A stretch of DNA of 64,000 bases from Corallium rubrum (GCA_964035015.1 OZ035997.1:82572769-82636768); one strand, 5' to 3'. Counted from the stretch's first letter, positions 13,256 through 25,499 are shown. Numbers and translations are program-made. Notes: generated by a model from the sequence alone, not told the origin.

Positions 13256-14258
13256 AGGGGGTGATTATAACCGGGATGAGTTTACAACGATTACATGGAG
13301 CGGGCTAGCCCGGTAAGCTGGGATGATTTCAGACCGAAATTAGCAATTATCAAGTAATAAGGGCAAAGCTACATTACTTTTAGGGGGGCGATTACATGAA
13401 CCGGGCTGGCCCGGTTAACCGGGCTCTCGCGGTTAACCGGACTAGCCCGCTTTATATATAAAACGCATATTGTTTTAACATTTCGATTACATGGCAAGTG
13501 GGCTAGCCGGGTATGCCAGGATCCCGGTTTGCCGGGATGAAAATGTCCATGTAATCGTTTTCATCCCGGCAAACCGGGCTGAAAAACTGTTGAACTCGCG
13601 CTTCGATACGCGTTCGTTTGCTCGACTGTGTGAATAAATAGTCCTGAAAGGAACTGAAATAGAACATCAACGTTGTTTGTGTGTTTCGTGATCAAAGCGA
13701 AGATTTAATAAATTAATTAGTCTTCGTGAAGACGCTTTCCTGGGTTAGCTAAGACTTTAACAATCTTTTTTTTAACGATGGGTAATTTCAAAATAAATAA
13801 TAGACTAATTAGTGTAAAACTGAAGTAAAGCTAACGTAACTTTGCCCTTATTTACTTGATAATTGCCAATTTCGGCCTGAAATCATCCCAGCTTACCGGG
13901 CTAGCCCGCTCCATGTAATCGTTTCGTGAAACTCATCCCGGTTAACCGGGCTAGCTCGGTCCTTGTAATCGCCCCCTAACTTAATAAATCTTCGCTATTT
14001 TCGCGAAACACACAAACAACGTTTTGATGTTCTATTTTGGTTCCTTTCAGCACTATTTATTCACACAGTCAAGCAAACGAACGTGTATCAAAGCGAGTTC
14101 AACAGTTTTTCGGCCCGGTTTGCCGGCATGAGAACGATTAGATGGACATTTTCATCCCGGTTAACCGGGCTAGCCCGCTTGCCATGTAATCGAAATGTTA
14201 AAACAACTTGCGTTTTAGCCCGGTTAACCGGGCCAGCCCTCTCAATGTAATCGCCCCA
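13256..14258. repeat. Interleaved CGATTACATG foldback elements
   Basis: The block is built from GGGCGATTACATG ends and palindromic CCCGGTTAACCGGG cores. Segment A (13,256-13,380) has its inverted partner at 13,825-13,978. Segment B (13,383-about 13,720) has its partner at 13,979-14,258. The order is A B A' B', not the nested order A B B' A'. No coding capacity. Confidence 0.7.
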
Positions 14259-14270
14259 TTCCCATGAATA

Positions 14271-14432
14271 GATCGTTTTCATCTGACGTCACGGCGGCCA
14301 TATTGGTGTACCAAAACAATGAAATGGCGGCCATATTGGTGTACGGTATGGGAATTAGCTCTTTCTTATTCAAATATTTCGTATTGTTTCACCACCCCAA
14401 TGGGGCCACCGATCACGTGAGTGAAAACGATC
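14271..14432. mobile_element. MITE, TA duplication, GATCGTTTTCA ends (copy 1)
   Basis: The inverted ends GATCGTTTTCA ... TGAAAACGATC are flanked by TA on both sides. The inside contains twice-repeated GGCGGCCATATTGGTGTA and a CRE-like TGACGTCA. A second copy lies at 24,714-24,871. A TA duplication fits Tc1/mariner-type mobilisation (inference). Confidence 0.8.
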
Positions 14433-15009
14433 TATTGTTGGGAACAGGTCGTGGAATGATATACAAATAGAAAATATTACGAGAAGGCTCTTCGTTTGAA
14501 AGTGAAAATGCAGTCATGTGATTGCATACTTCATGTGACTTTTAATTTTAGTTTTACGTAACTGGCTTTCTTGGATAGTATTATAACTGTAATAGTTCAC
14601 ACACGAGCAATAAGTCTTTTTTCGCCGGTTTCCAAACATCGAGAGGAGTGGAATATATGAAGCGAAGCCAAATGTTTTTAATTGAACTTCGAAGTAATTG
14701 ATATTGAATAAAAAAATTTCTTTTAACTTACTTCACAAACAAATCTATATCTATATTGGAAGAAATTATTAGTGGTTTGAGAATGGTATTTCCAATTTTA
14801 CAATATTAACTCATTATGCAAAGTCACGTTGCAGATATGGGAGGGCTTCATGTAACTGACAAATTATCTCTATAATTTGTCTGAAAACTTTTATGAAATA
14901 GGTCTGTTCGTTTTTTCATTTTTTTAATTTATAACAAAATTTATAAAAATTACAGTACAATTATTTACTTGTTATGTATGTAAATATTTTTGAGCTATTT
15001 ATTCAGTAA

Positions 15010-15098
15010 AATTTCCGAGTTGCCAAGTAGGAATCAAACACACAACATTTTGATCACAGGCGATGCACTATAACCATTCAGCTACTGGGACTAAGATG
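15010..15098 (-). repeat. tRNA-derived SINE head
   Basis: The minus strand reads AGTAGCTGAATGGTTATAGTG (A box) and, about 35 bp on, GTGTTTGATTCCTAC (B box). Stem pairing is poor. Closely similar to the copy at 17,172-17,252. Confidence 0.5.
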
Positions 15099-15825
15099 GG
15101 TGAAACGTTTAGGTTGACTTTGGTATACATGATGATATTATACAGCGATAATTATGTGCAAGTATAATATATCTTAAAGGGTAGTGGCATCAAAAATCAA
15201 AGCTTTCAATTTATTACGTTCTCATTAATGAACATACTATAATCGAATTCAAATAATATGAACAATTTTTGCCAAGAATAATATCGTTAATTTAGACAAA
15301 AAATCAACAATATTGTCATCCGCCATCTTGGAAATTTTCTGATATTCATCATGACGTCACTTGCTTGTTAAAGCAAAATCTTTACTTATTTAATAGGTGT
15401 GTCGATATCATGTCTGAAGTTTGTTTTTAATGAATAACGTTTTTACATCGAAGCACTACAACATTTACAAAAGTATGGAAAGTACTCGGCTATCACTATC
15501 AGCAAAGTGTGATCATCTAATATTTTTCTACCTTGTGATGTCACTAATTTCCAAACTTCCACAGTATTGAAACGAGATAGCGAGTGGATGATGCGATTGT
15601 GTTTTGCTGGATTAGTCACCTTGTTACAAAAAAATTGTTCTAGTTACTTGGATTACCTTAGTAACTAACCGCTATATGTTTATTAATCAAAACGTCAAAA
15701 ATTGGAAATTCTGATTTTTGTTCCCATTTTGGTACGGAATACGCATGATGTTAAAATTAAAGAAGACATGAATTCACATTATGACAGTTAACATACGTAG
15801 TAACCTGCACAAAGGTAGCATTATA

Positions 15826-15992
15826 CAATAACTACTTATTGACCGAGCGTGAGGTCTGTACTAGTGAAATATCGGACCGATGTTTTTTTAGTGCGGACTG
15901 AGACGAGCGCAGCGAGTTGAGGTCTGTGCAAAAAACAGAGGTCCGATATTTCACTAGTACAGACCGAACAAGCGAGGTCAATAAGTAGATTA
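15826..15992. repeat. Foldback repeat (GAGGTCTGTACTAGTG type)
   Basis: CTACTTATTGACC ... GGTCAATAAGTAG ends and GAAATATCGGACC ... GGTCCGATATTTC internal arms. A diverged relative lies next to the (TA)n at 55,870-55,945. Confidence 0.75.
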
Positions 15993-16520
15993 TTATATGG
16001 ACATAAATGTTGTGAACGTTCTGTGAAAACCCGACCCATCTTTCTTGCGAACTAAACGAAAATGGCAGATATTTTCTACCCCAAATAGTATTTTTCAATT
16101 GCTTTTGTTTGACATATTGCAAATCGTACGTTAAGAAAAAATCATCTGGAGTTCTAATACTTATGAGGAGTCAATGTTATATTATTACGAACAATGTTAT
16201 AAACGTTTTGGACATTTTAAAAACTTCCACAAAACGTGGAAACTCGCACTATACATCAAATGAAAACTTATAAAATTTCTAACAACATACCTGCACGATA
16301 TATTTCAACAATGAGTAGTTTTGAAATTATAATCCTTCTTGTTGCATATACTGACATGACTGCCATTTTTTTTGTAAAACTTACGGTCCCGAACGGCAGA
16401 TTCCGCTCTGAGCGGGCGGATACGGGAAATATCCGACCCCTTATGAACCGATCAAATTACAGGATTTCCGTATTCGGACCTCTCAGCGCTATTTCCATAT
16501 AATAATGTCATGTAATATTT

Positions 16521-16802
16521 CATAAACGAGTGCGAGTGTTTTACCAGGGTTTCCAAACACGCGAGAACAATTGAATTCACGAGGCTGTTCACCAAGCGAT
16601 TTTTATAATTGTTCTCGAGAGTTTGTAAAACACGAAAAGCAATGAAAACACGAGGCCGGCACGGCCGAGTGGTTTTTGTTGTCTTGATTGTTTTACAAAC
16701 TCGAGAGAACAATTATGAAAATCGCGCGGTGAACAGTCCAGTGAATTCAATTGTTCTCAAGTGTTTGGAAACCCTGGTAAAACGCGAGCCACGGGTTTAT
16801 GA
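16521..16802. repeat. Foldback repeat
   Basis: Outer arms CATAAACGAGTGCGAGTG and TTTACCAGGGTTTCCAAACA return inverted. A second inner pair (GAACAATT, GAGTTTGTAAAACA) surrounds a GC-rich centre. Confidence 0.75.
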
Positions 16803-17171
16803 AATAAATTCTCAGTTGTCAATAGTCTATTGTTGTAGAATTCCCTAATTAGATGGTGTGCTATTATATAACCTAACTTAATTGGTTTCTGTGTTGAGTT
16901 TTGCATTTATAATTTAGAATTGTGGTAATAATACAGTTTTCTTTGTTTTGACTGTTTTTATAATTTAGAAATGTTGTAATGTACGCTTTTTATTGTTTAA
17001 AGCGTTTATTATCTAATTTCCTAATTATTAATTCAATTTTTCGTTTATTACCGGGGTTTCGCAACTCACGCACGTGACGAAATACGTGTTTTTGATTGGC
17101 TAATTAGCTCATGAATTATTCATGAGTTTGAAAAATATTGTTCTCAACCTGGTACATTTAAACCATCTTCA

Positions 17172-17252
17172 TACTCTGTAGCTCAATAGTTAGAACGTCT
17201 CACAGGCGATCAACATGCTTTGGGTTTGATTGCCGCTTGGGAACTCAAAACT
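17172..17252 (+). repeat. tRNA-derived SINE head
   Basis: CTGTAGCTCAATAGTTAGAA (A box) and GGGTTTGATTGCC (B box) are in tRNA spacing, but the acceptor stem does not pair. Read as a SINE relic. Confidence 0.5.
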
Positions 17253-17424
17253 TAATTTTTAATTTAATTCTCAAAAAACTAAAGTACATTTGAGTAAAAT
17301 AGCTTGAAGAACATCTACAGGCAATTCTCATAATTCGTCACTTAACAGTTTATTTAAATGCGAGAAATAAATTTTGTTATGATGAACTTTAAGAACTACA
17401 TGTAATTTTCAGTGTTTAAGAAAT

Positions 17425-17555
17425 AAAACACGTGTCGCGTGCGATTATCGAGTTATAATGCACGAGAGATGCGTGTAAAGCACGAGGCGATAGCCCGGTA
17501 TTTTACTAGCTTCTCGAGTGCATTATAACTCGATAATCGCACAGCGACTAAGTTT
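17425..17555. repeat. Foldback repeat
   Basis: GTGCGATTATCGAGTTATAA returns as TTATAACTCGATAATCGCAC around a GC-richer loop. Confidence 0.8.
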
Positions 17556-18050
17556 TTTATTTCTTTTATAAAATAATGACTTTAAGTTGTCAATAAACCC
17601 AAGAAAAGTAAACAAAAAACAGATTACCGTCTCAGGACGAGTTTGTTGGCATTTAGCGCCACGCGTGGCTTCGTACAACTCGTCGGCGATTTTAGTGATG
17701 AAAATGCACTAAAATTTGCACTGAAAACATTCTGCTGTGTTAATTCCGTTAATTTAGTGATTAGACATATATATCCAAGTAATTTTTGACTTTCGTTGAT
17801 GATTAAATCCACATAAAATTCATCAAAAACGACAAAAGTGTCGCGAACTATCTCGTGTGCCGTGCCGTTATGATGTTATAATGGCAGGTGTGTTTGACTC
17901 AATAGCCAATCAGAGTCCGTGTTGTCGTTCATTTACTTCCGGTTATTTTATAAAAAGAACTATAACATCATTTTGTCCAATAACATTCATAAACTGAACA
18001 CTGCGAGTATATAGTAAGTCGATTGATCCCAATGTCCTTAAATTTTGTAG

Positions 18051-18535
18051 ATTGTCTTCCATACGCAGTTTTAAATTTTGACCCACAACTATTACGGAGT
18101 GCTCAACCAGGCGAGAATTCAAAGGTAAATGAATCCCCATCTCATGGCTATCAAAATTTTACAAGCGATGGAAAGCCGTCACCAGGCCGCTGCCGAGAAA
18201 TAGTCAAACACCAACGTGCTTATGTAAACATTCTTGAATCCATAAAACCTTGGTATACCAAACTTCAGTTATTACCTCCAATTGCGATCGATTGGCTGAG
18301 AAACGCATGGGGGAATGTGGATAAGTTTGGGCGTCATGCGTATGATGTTTTGCAGCGCGTCAGAGGTGTATTTATGCCTTACAACAAACTGGAGAATGTG
18401 CAGAAAACTGACAATGATGAAGGCAAATTAAGTGGAGAAGAATCCGTTGACGAGACAAGCACTCCTATTTACAACAGTTTGGAAAGATCTTGTGAAGTAC
18501 AGCCACGAAAAGAAACGCAAATCAATATACAGTAA
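18051..18535 (+). CDS. Receptor tail: terminal cytoplasmic exon
   Basis: Acceptor AATTTTGTAG opens an exon of about 161 codons ending in TAA at 18,533-18,535. The phase (two leading bases after a carried G, giving Asp) fits the phase-1 donor of the transmembrane exon. There is no kinase, death or other known domain. The sequence is rich in tyrosine motifs: LPYAVL, AYVNIL, WYTKL, AYDVL, PYNKL, IYNSL and YQNF. Several are YxxL/I, and YVNI and YQNF are YxN, the type bound by Grb2-family SH2 domains when phosphorylated. An AATAAA occurs near 18,690. Assignment to this gene rests on strand, phase and the absence of any other 3' end; it could belong to another gene. Confidence 0.6.
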
Positions 18536-18744
18536 AAAAGAAGAAATGAAAATAACTAAATAATGAATAATGATTGACCCTTTTTCCAACATCGTTTTGA
18601 AGAAATTTGCACTGGAATGGATAATTCACCATAAAAACAAAAGGAAAGGTCGTTATCAGAATATATCCTGAACTTAAAATATTCCAGCAAAATAAACTTA
18701 GAGTATGTTTAACACGCATTAAAGTGTGTTTCTAACACGCCTTT

Positions 18745-19445
18745 TAAAGATGTTTCAAAAAACACAACTTAAGGTCTTCGTTAAGGTTTGCAGGGTCATT
18801 TTGGTAAAACGCTCTAAAGTCGTCAAAATTTATGCCACAACAATAAAATAGAAATCGTTGGAAAGCTATTAATTTGTAGAATACAATAATGTCTTTGATT
18901 TTGCGATAAACACAAGCCAATAATAGTTGTGAATTTTTGAATTAAAACCAGAGGGCTTCAAACGGGACGACTCAAGTAAAAACCGTTTTATTTTGTTCAA
19001 AATCCTTTTTTTAAGTTCAATTCCGCGATAAATTTCCAGGAAAACTTGTGTCAGCGTTTTTTGATATGCCGAGTTCTACTGATTTTATTGACGATCAAAT
19101 TTGAAAATGTTGTTTTTCGACCAATATTCGGACAAAATAAGTCATAAAATCGAAACCAGGCAATAAATTAAAAAACCGCTGACACCGTTTTGCTGGAAAT
19201 TTATCTCGGAATCGAACGGCGAAGAATATTTTTTAACAAAACGAAACGTTTGTTCTTAAGTCGCCCCGAGTGAAGTATTATTAGCTTGTGTTTATCGCAA
19301 AATCAAATACAATATTGTATTCTACAAATTAATAGCTTTCTAGCGATATCTATTTTATTTTTGCGGCATAAATTCTGACGAATTGAGAGCGTTTTACCGA
19401 AATGACTCTGCAAACCTTAGTGAAGACCTTAAGATGAGTTAAAAT
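18745..19445. repeat. 700-bp foldback repeat
   Basis: Long imperfect arms: the left AAGGTTTGCAGGGTCATTTT returns near 19,398-19,418. Internal blocks (TTATCGCAAAATCAAA, GGAAATTTATC) pair as well. Fragments of the same family flank the Penelope-like dimer at 55,980-56,345 and 60,058-60,120, so that element inserted into a copy of this repeat. Confidence 0.75.
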
Positions 19446-21320
19446 TTGTACAAAAATGTGTTGATAATATTTCAGCGCACCTTTTTTAAGGTGTAGCTTT
19501 GTCGTAGAAATTTTCTTTGAATTCGCTCTCATTTCGCTTTTTAACAAGTAATTAAACCATGATAAATTGGGACAAATTGCTTATCTTAGGATACGAGCTA
19601 TAGAGCATGCTGCATACAAGTGACGTTTTGTCGTTGGTTTTGGCATTAATTTTGATAGAAGTTTATCAAATCTCTTTATCAAATTATTGTTAAATGTTTA
19701 TATATAATTAACTTATTAAGTGAACTGATTCAATGTAAATTATTATTATTATTAACTGCATCCAAAACCAGTCGGTGCCATGACGTATTTCTTCCTCCAA
19801 CTCATTCGGTCCAGCATGACTGTATGTGGTTCTCTGCCTTCTAGGCCGGTGTCATCCTCTAGGACTTTTAAACTTTTTATCGGGTGAATAGTATAATAAT
19901 ACTAACAAAAGTAGGACTTTTAAACTTTTTACCAGGCATGGTTAGCATTTGGCAGCTTATTACTTTTACTCTGGCTAACGCCGGACGATTTTACTCGCCA
20001 AGTGGAGACCTCCTGGTAATCTGCCCAGTAAGGGGTTAATAGATGACGCGATTGAGTTTTGGAGCCGTTATTGAGGAAAACTACTGTGCCGCCTCTTAGC
20101 ACTTATTATCACAAAAGAAGTTTCAGTGATAGTGGAGTGATACTGTAGAGCATTTTACCCTTAAATTTTATATAGATAGCCATCTTCACTAGAAAGCTTC
20201 AAATCTCAATAAGTTGCCGATTAAATGGGTCATACGGGGTCCTTGTGAAGTAGGTCTTTTCTATTAATTATTTACATTACTATATTAGCATTATTATGTA
20301 TATGTTATTTATTGTACTGAATTTATTCGTAGTCTTGTTGTATTTAGTTAAAATTTCATTCCTCTATATTTTCTTTGTATTTTAACAACTTGAAATTTAT
20401 ACCGTGCTTTAAATAAAGTTGTTTTATCTCTCTCTTATCTTATCTTATCTTTCCTCCCTATTAATCCTCCCGGGAGACTTAATATAAATTTTAGGCTAAA
20501 AGGCGAGAAGAGCTAGAGGAGCTTATATAGAGAGGAATGGAGTAATTGTAAACAGAAAATACAACATGCTTTTAATCCCCCCCCCCCCCCCCCCCCCAAC
20601 CCCTCTTCAGACAAAGAGGCGTGGTAGCCTATTTTTATCTTATAGTTTAATTTAATTTAATTTAATTTAATTTAATTTAGTTTAATTTAATTTAATTTAA
20701 TTTAATTTAATTTAATTTAATTTAATTTAATTTAATTTAATTTAATTTAATTTAATTTAATTTAATTTAATTTAATTTAATTTAATTTAATTTAATTTAA
20801 TTTAATTTAATTTAATGGGAAATTCACATGAGCGTGCGGAGATGCAAATTTTATCTTCGAGTGTTGATAATATATCTTTCACGAGTGAAAGATGTTACCA
20901 ACACGGAATATAAATTTCGTATTGTAATATTCCGCGTTCATTCCACACACTGACACGAACGATCTGAAATTATAATTCATTTTTACTGCACTCAAATAAG
21001 ATAAACAAGCACAAAATGTGGAAGGAGGCTTAATATAGTAGAAGAAAATAATACGGTAATATCAGTTACACTGTCTTATCTAGCCACGAGGCGATCGTCT
21101 GAGGGGACCTTTGGATAAATTGCAAGTGAAGGTTATCTTTTATCTTTTCTATCTCACAGAAGAATATTCCTGAAGCTAAAGATATTGTGCACTACAGTAT
21201 TAACCTGCGGACAAAACAAAATGCCGGCCAGTAATCAGTTTTGTTCATAAACAAGGCTGTCGTAAGCCCATTTTCTTATTCATAGGCGTAAGCCCAGCAA
21301 CTGTTGTCAAGAGCCATACT
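19446..21320. other. Intergenic stretch, repeats only
   Basis: Contains a (CTTAT)n tail near 20,436-20,453 that may be the 3' end of a retroelement, a C-run at 20,577-20,597, and the (TTTAA)n array. No supported gene. Confidence 0.55.
20645..20816. repeat. (TTTAA)n microsatellite
   Basis: About 34 TTTAA units with a single TTTAG variant near 20,676-20,680. Confidence 0.95.
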
Positions 21321-21323
21321 GTA

Positions 21324-21531
21324 AGGGCCTGTTTATATGATCCTGGCGTACCGGGATGTCGCGGTGTACCAAGATCTCGGTTACTTCAACCGGGATCCCT
21401 GTAGCAAGTAAAACGACCAATTCAACTATTCACACACTGCGACGTCCCGGTCTCCATATAAACGCAACCGCGAAAATAACAAGCCGAGATCCCGGTACAC
21501 CGGGACGCCCGGGATCATATAAACAGGCCCT
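21324..21531. mobile_element. MITE with AGGGCCTGTTTATATGATCC ends
   Basis: Perfect terminal inverted repeats of about 20 bp. GTA is duplicated on both sides (21,321-21,323 and 21,532-21,534). The interior is GC-rich with CCGGGAT words and has no ORF. Confidence 0.85.
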
Positions 21532-21807
21532 GTAAGTTGCTGAAACAATAATTAGAAAAAAAACACGTACTGTCATACTTAAATCACAAAAAATTTTATT
21601 TATAAATGCAAAAGCGCAAACTACTTGATTATGAATGGGCACTTTTACAAACTTGTTCAAGTTTTTATGGAAATGTGCCTTAATTGGCTCATGTTTATTT
21701 GGAAAAAATAACTAACGGAGAATTATTTGGAAAAAGTGCTGGCACAGCCGTAGTTGGATTCTAGACACGCTCGGCTTAATTTTTTTTCTTTGTGTGTGAG
21801 TTTTTGC

Positions 21808-22478
21808 TCAGTCTAATGCTGAGGTCTGGTAACCAATATGTTTGAATATATTTCTTTTATACGTGGTTTTAGCTATATCATTTCCAAGCATCGTTCTGTA
21901 GGCAGACATGAGAAGATCCACGGGCATTTCCGTGTAAAAAATACGAAACAAACGCGCTTGGTTTTGCAGCGTTTCAGAGCGATACAACTTGCCAATGAAA
22001 CCCAGGTTACTAAAGTCCAGATTAAACCAATAGACCCCCTTCATCTCTTCCACAAATTCTTTTATGTGACTGTCGTAATCTCGCATGGCGATGACGTCAT
22101 CTTCTAATTGGAGATAATAAGGCGAAAAGGGCTGGCAATATTGCATAAGAAAGGCGAAGTCTATAGCTTGCTTCGAACGCCAGTATACTCTCTCTTCGGA
22201 ATCGTCGAGTGTAGTAGGTAGTCCACGTAATGGGGGATACGCCTTCGGTGGTATTACTATGACCTGAATGATGCCTTGCTCGAGATAACGGCCATATTTC
22301 TCTGTGAGCTGTTCTAGCCGTCGCGTTCTAACACTTCTTTTTGTGTCTGCTAGGAGAATGACAATTTTAAAAGTAAAGTCGGTGGTTTTGCTTGTATTGT
22401 AGAGCAGCGAGTTTAACGTTGTTTCCAGATAGTTACGACCCTTTCGCTCAATCGTTGGTAAACCAATTGTCAAGAAAA
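21808..22478 (-). CDS. GT54 (MGAT4-type) N-acetylglucosaminyltransferase, catalytic exon
   Basis: The exon follows the minus-strand acceptor TAATTTAG and runs to the stop at 21,808. It starts VFLTIGLPTIERKGRNYL (V split across the intron) and has the metal/nucleotide-binding acidic motif YLQLEDDVIAMRDY. Conserved family blocks follow: FSNLGFIGKLY, MPVDLLMSAYRTM and IFKHIG. This matches GT54, the GlcNAc-transferase IV family, which adds beta-1,4-GlcNAc to the N-glycan core in the Golgi. The protein ends just after the FKHIG motif, so it lacks the C-terminal extension of vertebrate MGAT4A/B and is nearer the short family members. It joins in frame to exons at 23,148-23,306 and 25,835-25,976. 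Confidence 0.85.
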
Positions 22479-23147
22479 CTAAATTAAAGAAATTTTTTAT
22501 ATAATTTTAAAACTAACAACAATAAAAGATTATAGTAGTAAAGTGCGTACGACACTAAGTCGTAAGGATGTCATTTTTGCAAAGTGTATAGAAAGAAAAG
22601 AACTAAACAATTTGTTGCATCGCACTCGTATGTTTGTTTGTAGGATATATTTGCACTTTACGATAGGTGCATTTTTGACTTGAAACATATATTCCGACCT
22701 AAATAACTGGCTTTAGCACAGATTTGAACAGCAATGCCGCGAATAATGTATCTCGCTTAAAATACAACTCCATTTTTGCTAGAGTAATTTTATAGTTATT
22801 AGAAAATAGACATGGCTTTCAGGGAAACTCGATCGACAAAAGGCAGTCTTATGTTTTTGTTTAGGTCAGTTATAGAAATATGTGCACTTTCACGGTTTCT
22901 GAACATATTGTATTTTATGCACATTTAAAGCAATCATCCGATAACAACATTTCGGTTCAACCTAGGCGGAACTAACACCGCTGCCAAACGTTTTACGCAT
23001 GCTCGAAAAGCCGTAAAGCAAACAACAGATCCGATTATATTGAGATCAGTGGATAGAACTAGGCCCATTACTGTACATTCCCTCTCTTACCATTATGCTA
23101 TGTTGATTCTAACTTATGGTCAGAATAGCAATAGACTACTAAAGTAC
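22479..23147 (-). other. Intron of the GT54 gene
   Basis: AT-rich with no repeats or exons that I recognise; begins with donor GGTACT and ends with acceptor TTTAG. Confidence 0.5.
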
Positions 23148-23306
23148 CTTTTTTATTAGAATCAGCTCCTGCCAACAACGCACCTTTGCTAGTAACAGTG
23201 AAACCGCTTTTTGTACAATAAATAACTCTTTTGTTTTGTGTTTCGTTGTTTTCGGGCACAATTTCACTTGGATTTCGTTTACAAATTACTTCCACATCAC
23301 CAATTT
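23148..23306 (-). CDS. GT54 gene, middle (stem) exon
   Basis: A 159-nt symmetric phase-1 exon between minus-strand acceptor TCTTATTTAG and donor AAAAAAG|GTACTT. It encodes about 53 residues starting EIGDVEVICKRNPSEI, hydrophilic and with an N-glycosylation sequon (NNET). The phase fits the anchor exon upstream and the catalytic exon downstream, so I place it in the lumenal stem. The sequence alone is not diagnostic of the family. Confidence 0.6.
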
Positions 23307-23518
23307 CTAAATAAGAAAAAATACAATAAATATAGTTCGGTGAGCTGCATTGCTTGTTCGCTGCATGACAAGCAGGATTGGAAATGAGAATAAGATAAAT
23401 TTTCTGACGAAAGATCTTGTCATCTTGTAACTTGTTTTGACTTATAAAAGAAGTAAGTACCGATTTGCTAACGACTTTGGTCCGGTTGTACGATGCCCCA
23501 ATAACTATCTTATATTCA

Positions 23519-23523
<5 letters not shown>

Positions 23524-23582
<59 letters not shown>
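23524..23582. repeat. (TA)n microsatellite
   Basis: About 29 TA units abutting the left end of the foldback at 23,585. Confidence 0.95.
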
Positions 23583-23584
<2 letters not shown>

Positions 23585-24441
23585 TACAACCTCAGACATT
23601 AAACGTAGTTGGGATAGTTGAGATTTTTCGTCTTCAACCCCCATGCCCCTATTCAATGTTGAAATATTTCGCCCCCATGCCCCTATTCAATGTTGAAATA
23701 TTTCGCGCATTTATCAACTCGAATAAAAAAAATCAAAACACACACTAACAGACACTAGTGAACGACATTGAATAGGGGGAGAGGGGGAAAGCTTTAAGTG
23801 TCCCAATATTTTTGCCCGAGTTTGTAGGGCGCAGTTTCGCCAGTGTTGCATGACTACAACAGTATAGCCTACGTTCTGCCTCAAAGTTCGAAAAAATAGA
23901 CCTTATTCCAAAATGGCGGACACTTTATAATTCTTTTATGTGCACATAAATTAGCCCTTAAGACCTCGTTTTAAAGTAAAAATTATTTTGAATTTGCCAC
24001 ATGAAAACGAGTTCATAAGGTCTAAGAATTTTAATCCGACTGCCATTTTAGAATAAGGTCTATTAGCGTCGTCTTCTTGCTGTCATAATACGACGCCCGA
24101 TCGCACTAGCCATGCTTTGAACAATTTAATTAATTTGAATATATGTACTGCATGTCATTGGCATAAGTCACTATTCAGTGGATAAAATATGAATTGTGAT
24201 GTTCCGCACTGGTTCGGTTTTCTAGCTAAGACCTACAATCTCTGACAAAAATATTGGGACACTTAAGGCTTTCCCTCTCTCCCCTATTCAGTGTTGTTCA
24301 CTAGTGCCTGTTAGTGTGTCTTTGGATATTTTTGTTATTCCAGTTGATAAACGCGCGAAATATTTCAACATTGAATAGGGGCATGGGGGTTGAAGACGAA
24401 AAATCTCAAGTGTCCCAACGATTAATGTCTGAAGTTGTAGC
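23585..24441. repeat. 850-bp foldback enclosing a smaller foldback
   Basis: The left arm (GATTTTTCGTCTTCAACCCC, CACTAGTGAAC, TTAAGTGTCCCAATATTTTTG) returns inverted at 24,245-24,440. The left arm has a local direct duplication of CCCCATGCCCCTATTCAATG (23,640 and 23,671). At 23,898-24,065 sits a second palindromic element with TAGACCTTATTCCAAAATGG ends. The inner element is inside the loop of the outer one, so it probably inserted later. Confidence 0.8.
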
Positions 24442-24713
24442 TTGCCGGCATTGATTAGTCACATGCATGACACGGAGAAGTTTGAGGTGCTTGTGCGGTA
24501 TTTCCATTGAACAAAAAATGACAATCTTTTACGGCTAATTTCAAAAGCCCCTTAAATTCGGACAGAGAAAATCCTTCAAAGAAACGGTTAGTAGAAAACA
24601 ATTGGTTGAGAATAATTTCTATGGTTTCATATTATAAAATACATATTAAAGCCGGCGAGGGGTTGTTGCTTTATGTATTTCTAGTTTAGTTGTTGATTTT
24701 AGCTAAACCTATA

Positions 24714-24871
24714 GATCGTTTTCATCTGACGTCACGGCGGCCATATTGGTGTACCAAAACAATGAAATGGCGGCCATATTGGTGTACGGTATGGAAATTA
24801 GCTCTTATTCAAATATTTCGCATTGTTTCACCACCCCAATGGGGCCACCGATTACGTGAGTGAAAACGATC
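24714..24871. mobile_element. MITE, TA duplication, GATCGTTTTCA ends (copy 2)
   Basis: Same family as 14,271-14,432, differing by few substitutions and a short indel. TA is duplicated on both sides. Confidence 0.8.
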
Positions 24872-25320
24872 TATTATTATTTTCATTAAACGTCTTCTCG
24901 GGAATGGTCTTCGTTGACAGTTGCCTGAGACGTCGTTGAGTGTCGAGTCTATGCCAAAATCCGGAAAAACTCAAAATGGCGGAAGAGGTTAAATTTACAC
25001 TTGTAAAGATTCACAGCAATCTCTAATGTTTTTTTATGCTGTGAAGCCTATCAAAATAATTTACATACACTGACTGGTATATAATCCCTACAAAACAGAC
25101 ATTAAGTTATATATTTCAGATTGTAGCACGTTATTTATATCATCATGTGTTAATCCTACTCCCGTATTGCCCAGAATCTATTTAATATATACGTATGAAT
25201 ATCAAATTTCGAGCAGGCATAATAAGAGAAAATATGGATGCAAATCATGTTGTACGAATATACTGAACAGTTGAGTAATTATTACAATTTTTCTTTGTTA
25301 TCCCAATATTAACAAATTTT

Positions 25321-25499
25321 TAGACCCGTTTACACGATGCTGGTACAATTTGAAAACGGAACAAAATCATGTCGGTATGCAAATACAGCATATAACATTT
25401 CATGTTATTTTTGTACCGGTATCGTGTAAACGCAAGGCCTAAACGGCATGATTTTGTTCCGTTTTCAAATTGTACCGGCATCGTGTAAACGGGGTCTAA
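25321..25499. mobile_element. MITE with long inverted ends
   Basis: Arms TAGACCCCGTTTACACGATG-type followed by GGTACAATTTGAAAACGG and ATCATG, about 50 bp, nearly perfect. Internal GTACCGGTATCGTGTAAACG is a third copy of the end sequence. Confidence 0.8.

Larger units (their letters stand above)
12920..18050 (+). other. Large intron filled with MITEs and SINE-like repeats
   Basis: No tyrosine-kinase or other recognisable exon was found on either strand between the transmembrane exon and the tail exon. The interval holds the GC-rich foldbacks at 13,256-14,258, a MITE at 14,271-14,432, tRNA-like heads near 13,180, 15,050 and 17,210, and palindromes at 15,826-15,992, 16,521-16,802 and 17,425-17,555. 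Confidence 0.6.

Noticed and set aside
16452..16848. Convergent ORFs of about 80-90 codons
   Set aside because: They are the two strands of one palindromic repeat and mirror each other.
12920..18050. A receptor tyrosine kinase domain completing a ROR-like gene
   Set aside because: I looked for kinase motifs (GxGxxG, HRDL, DFG) on both strands and saw none; the interval is repeats.
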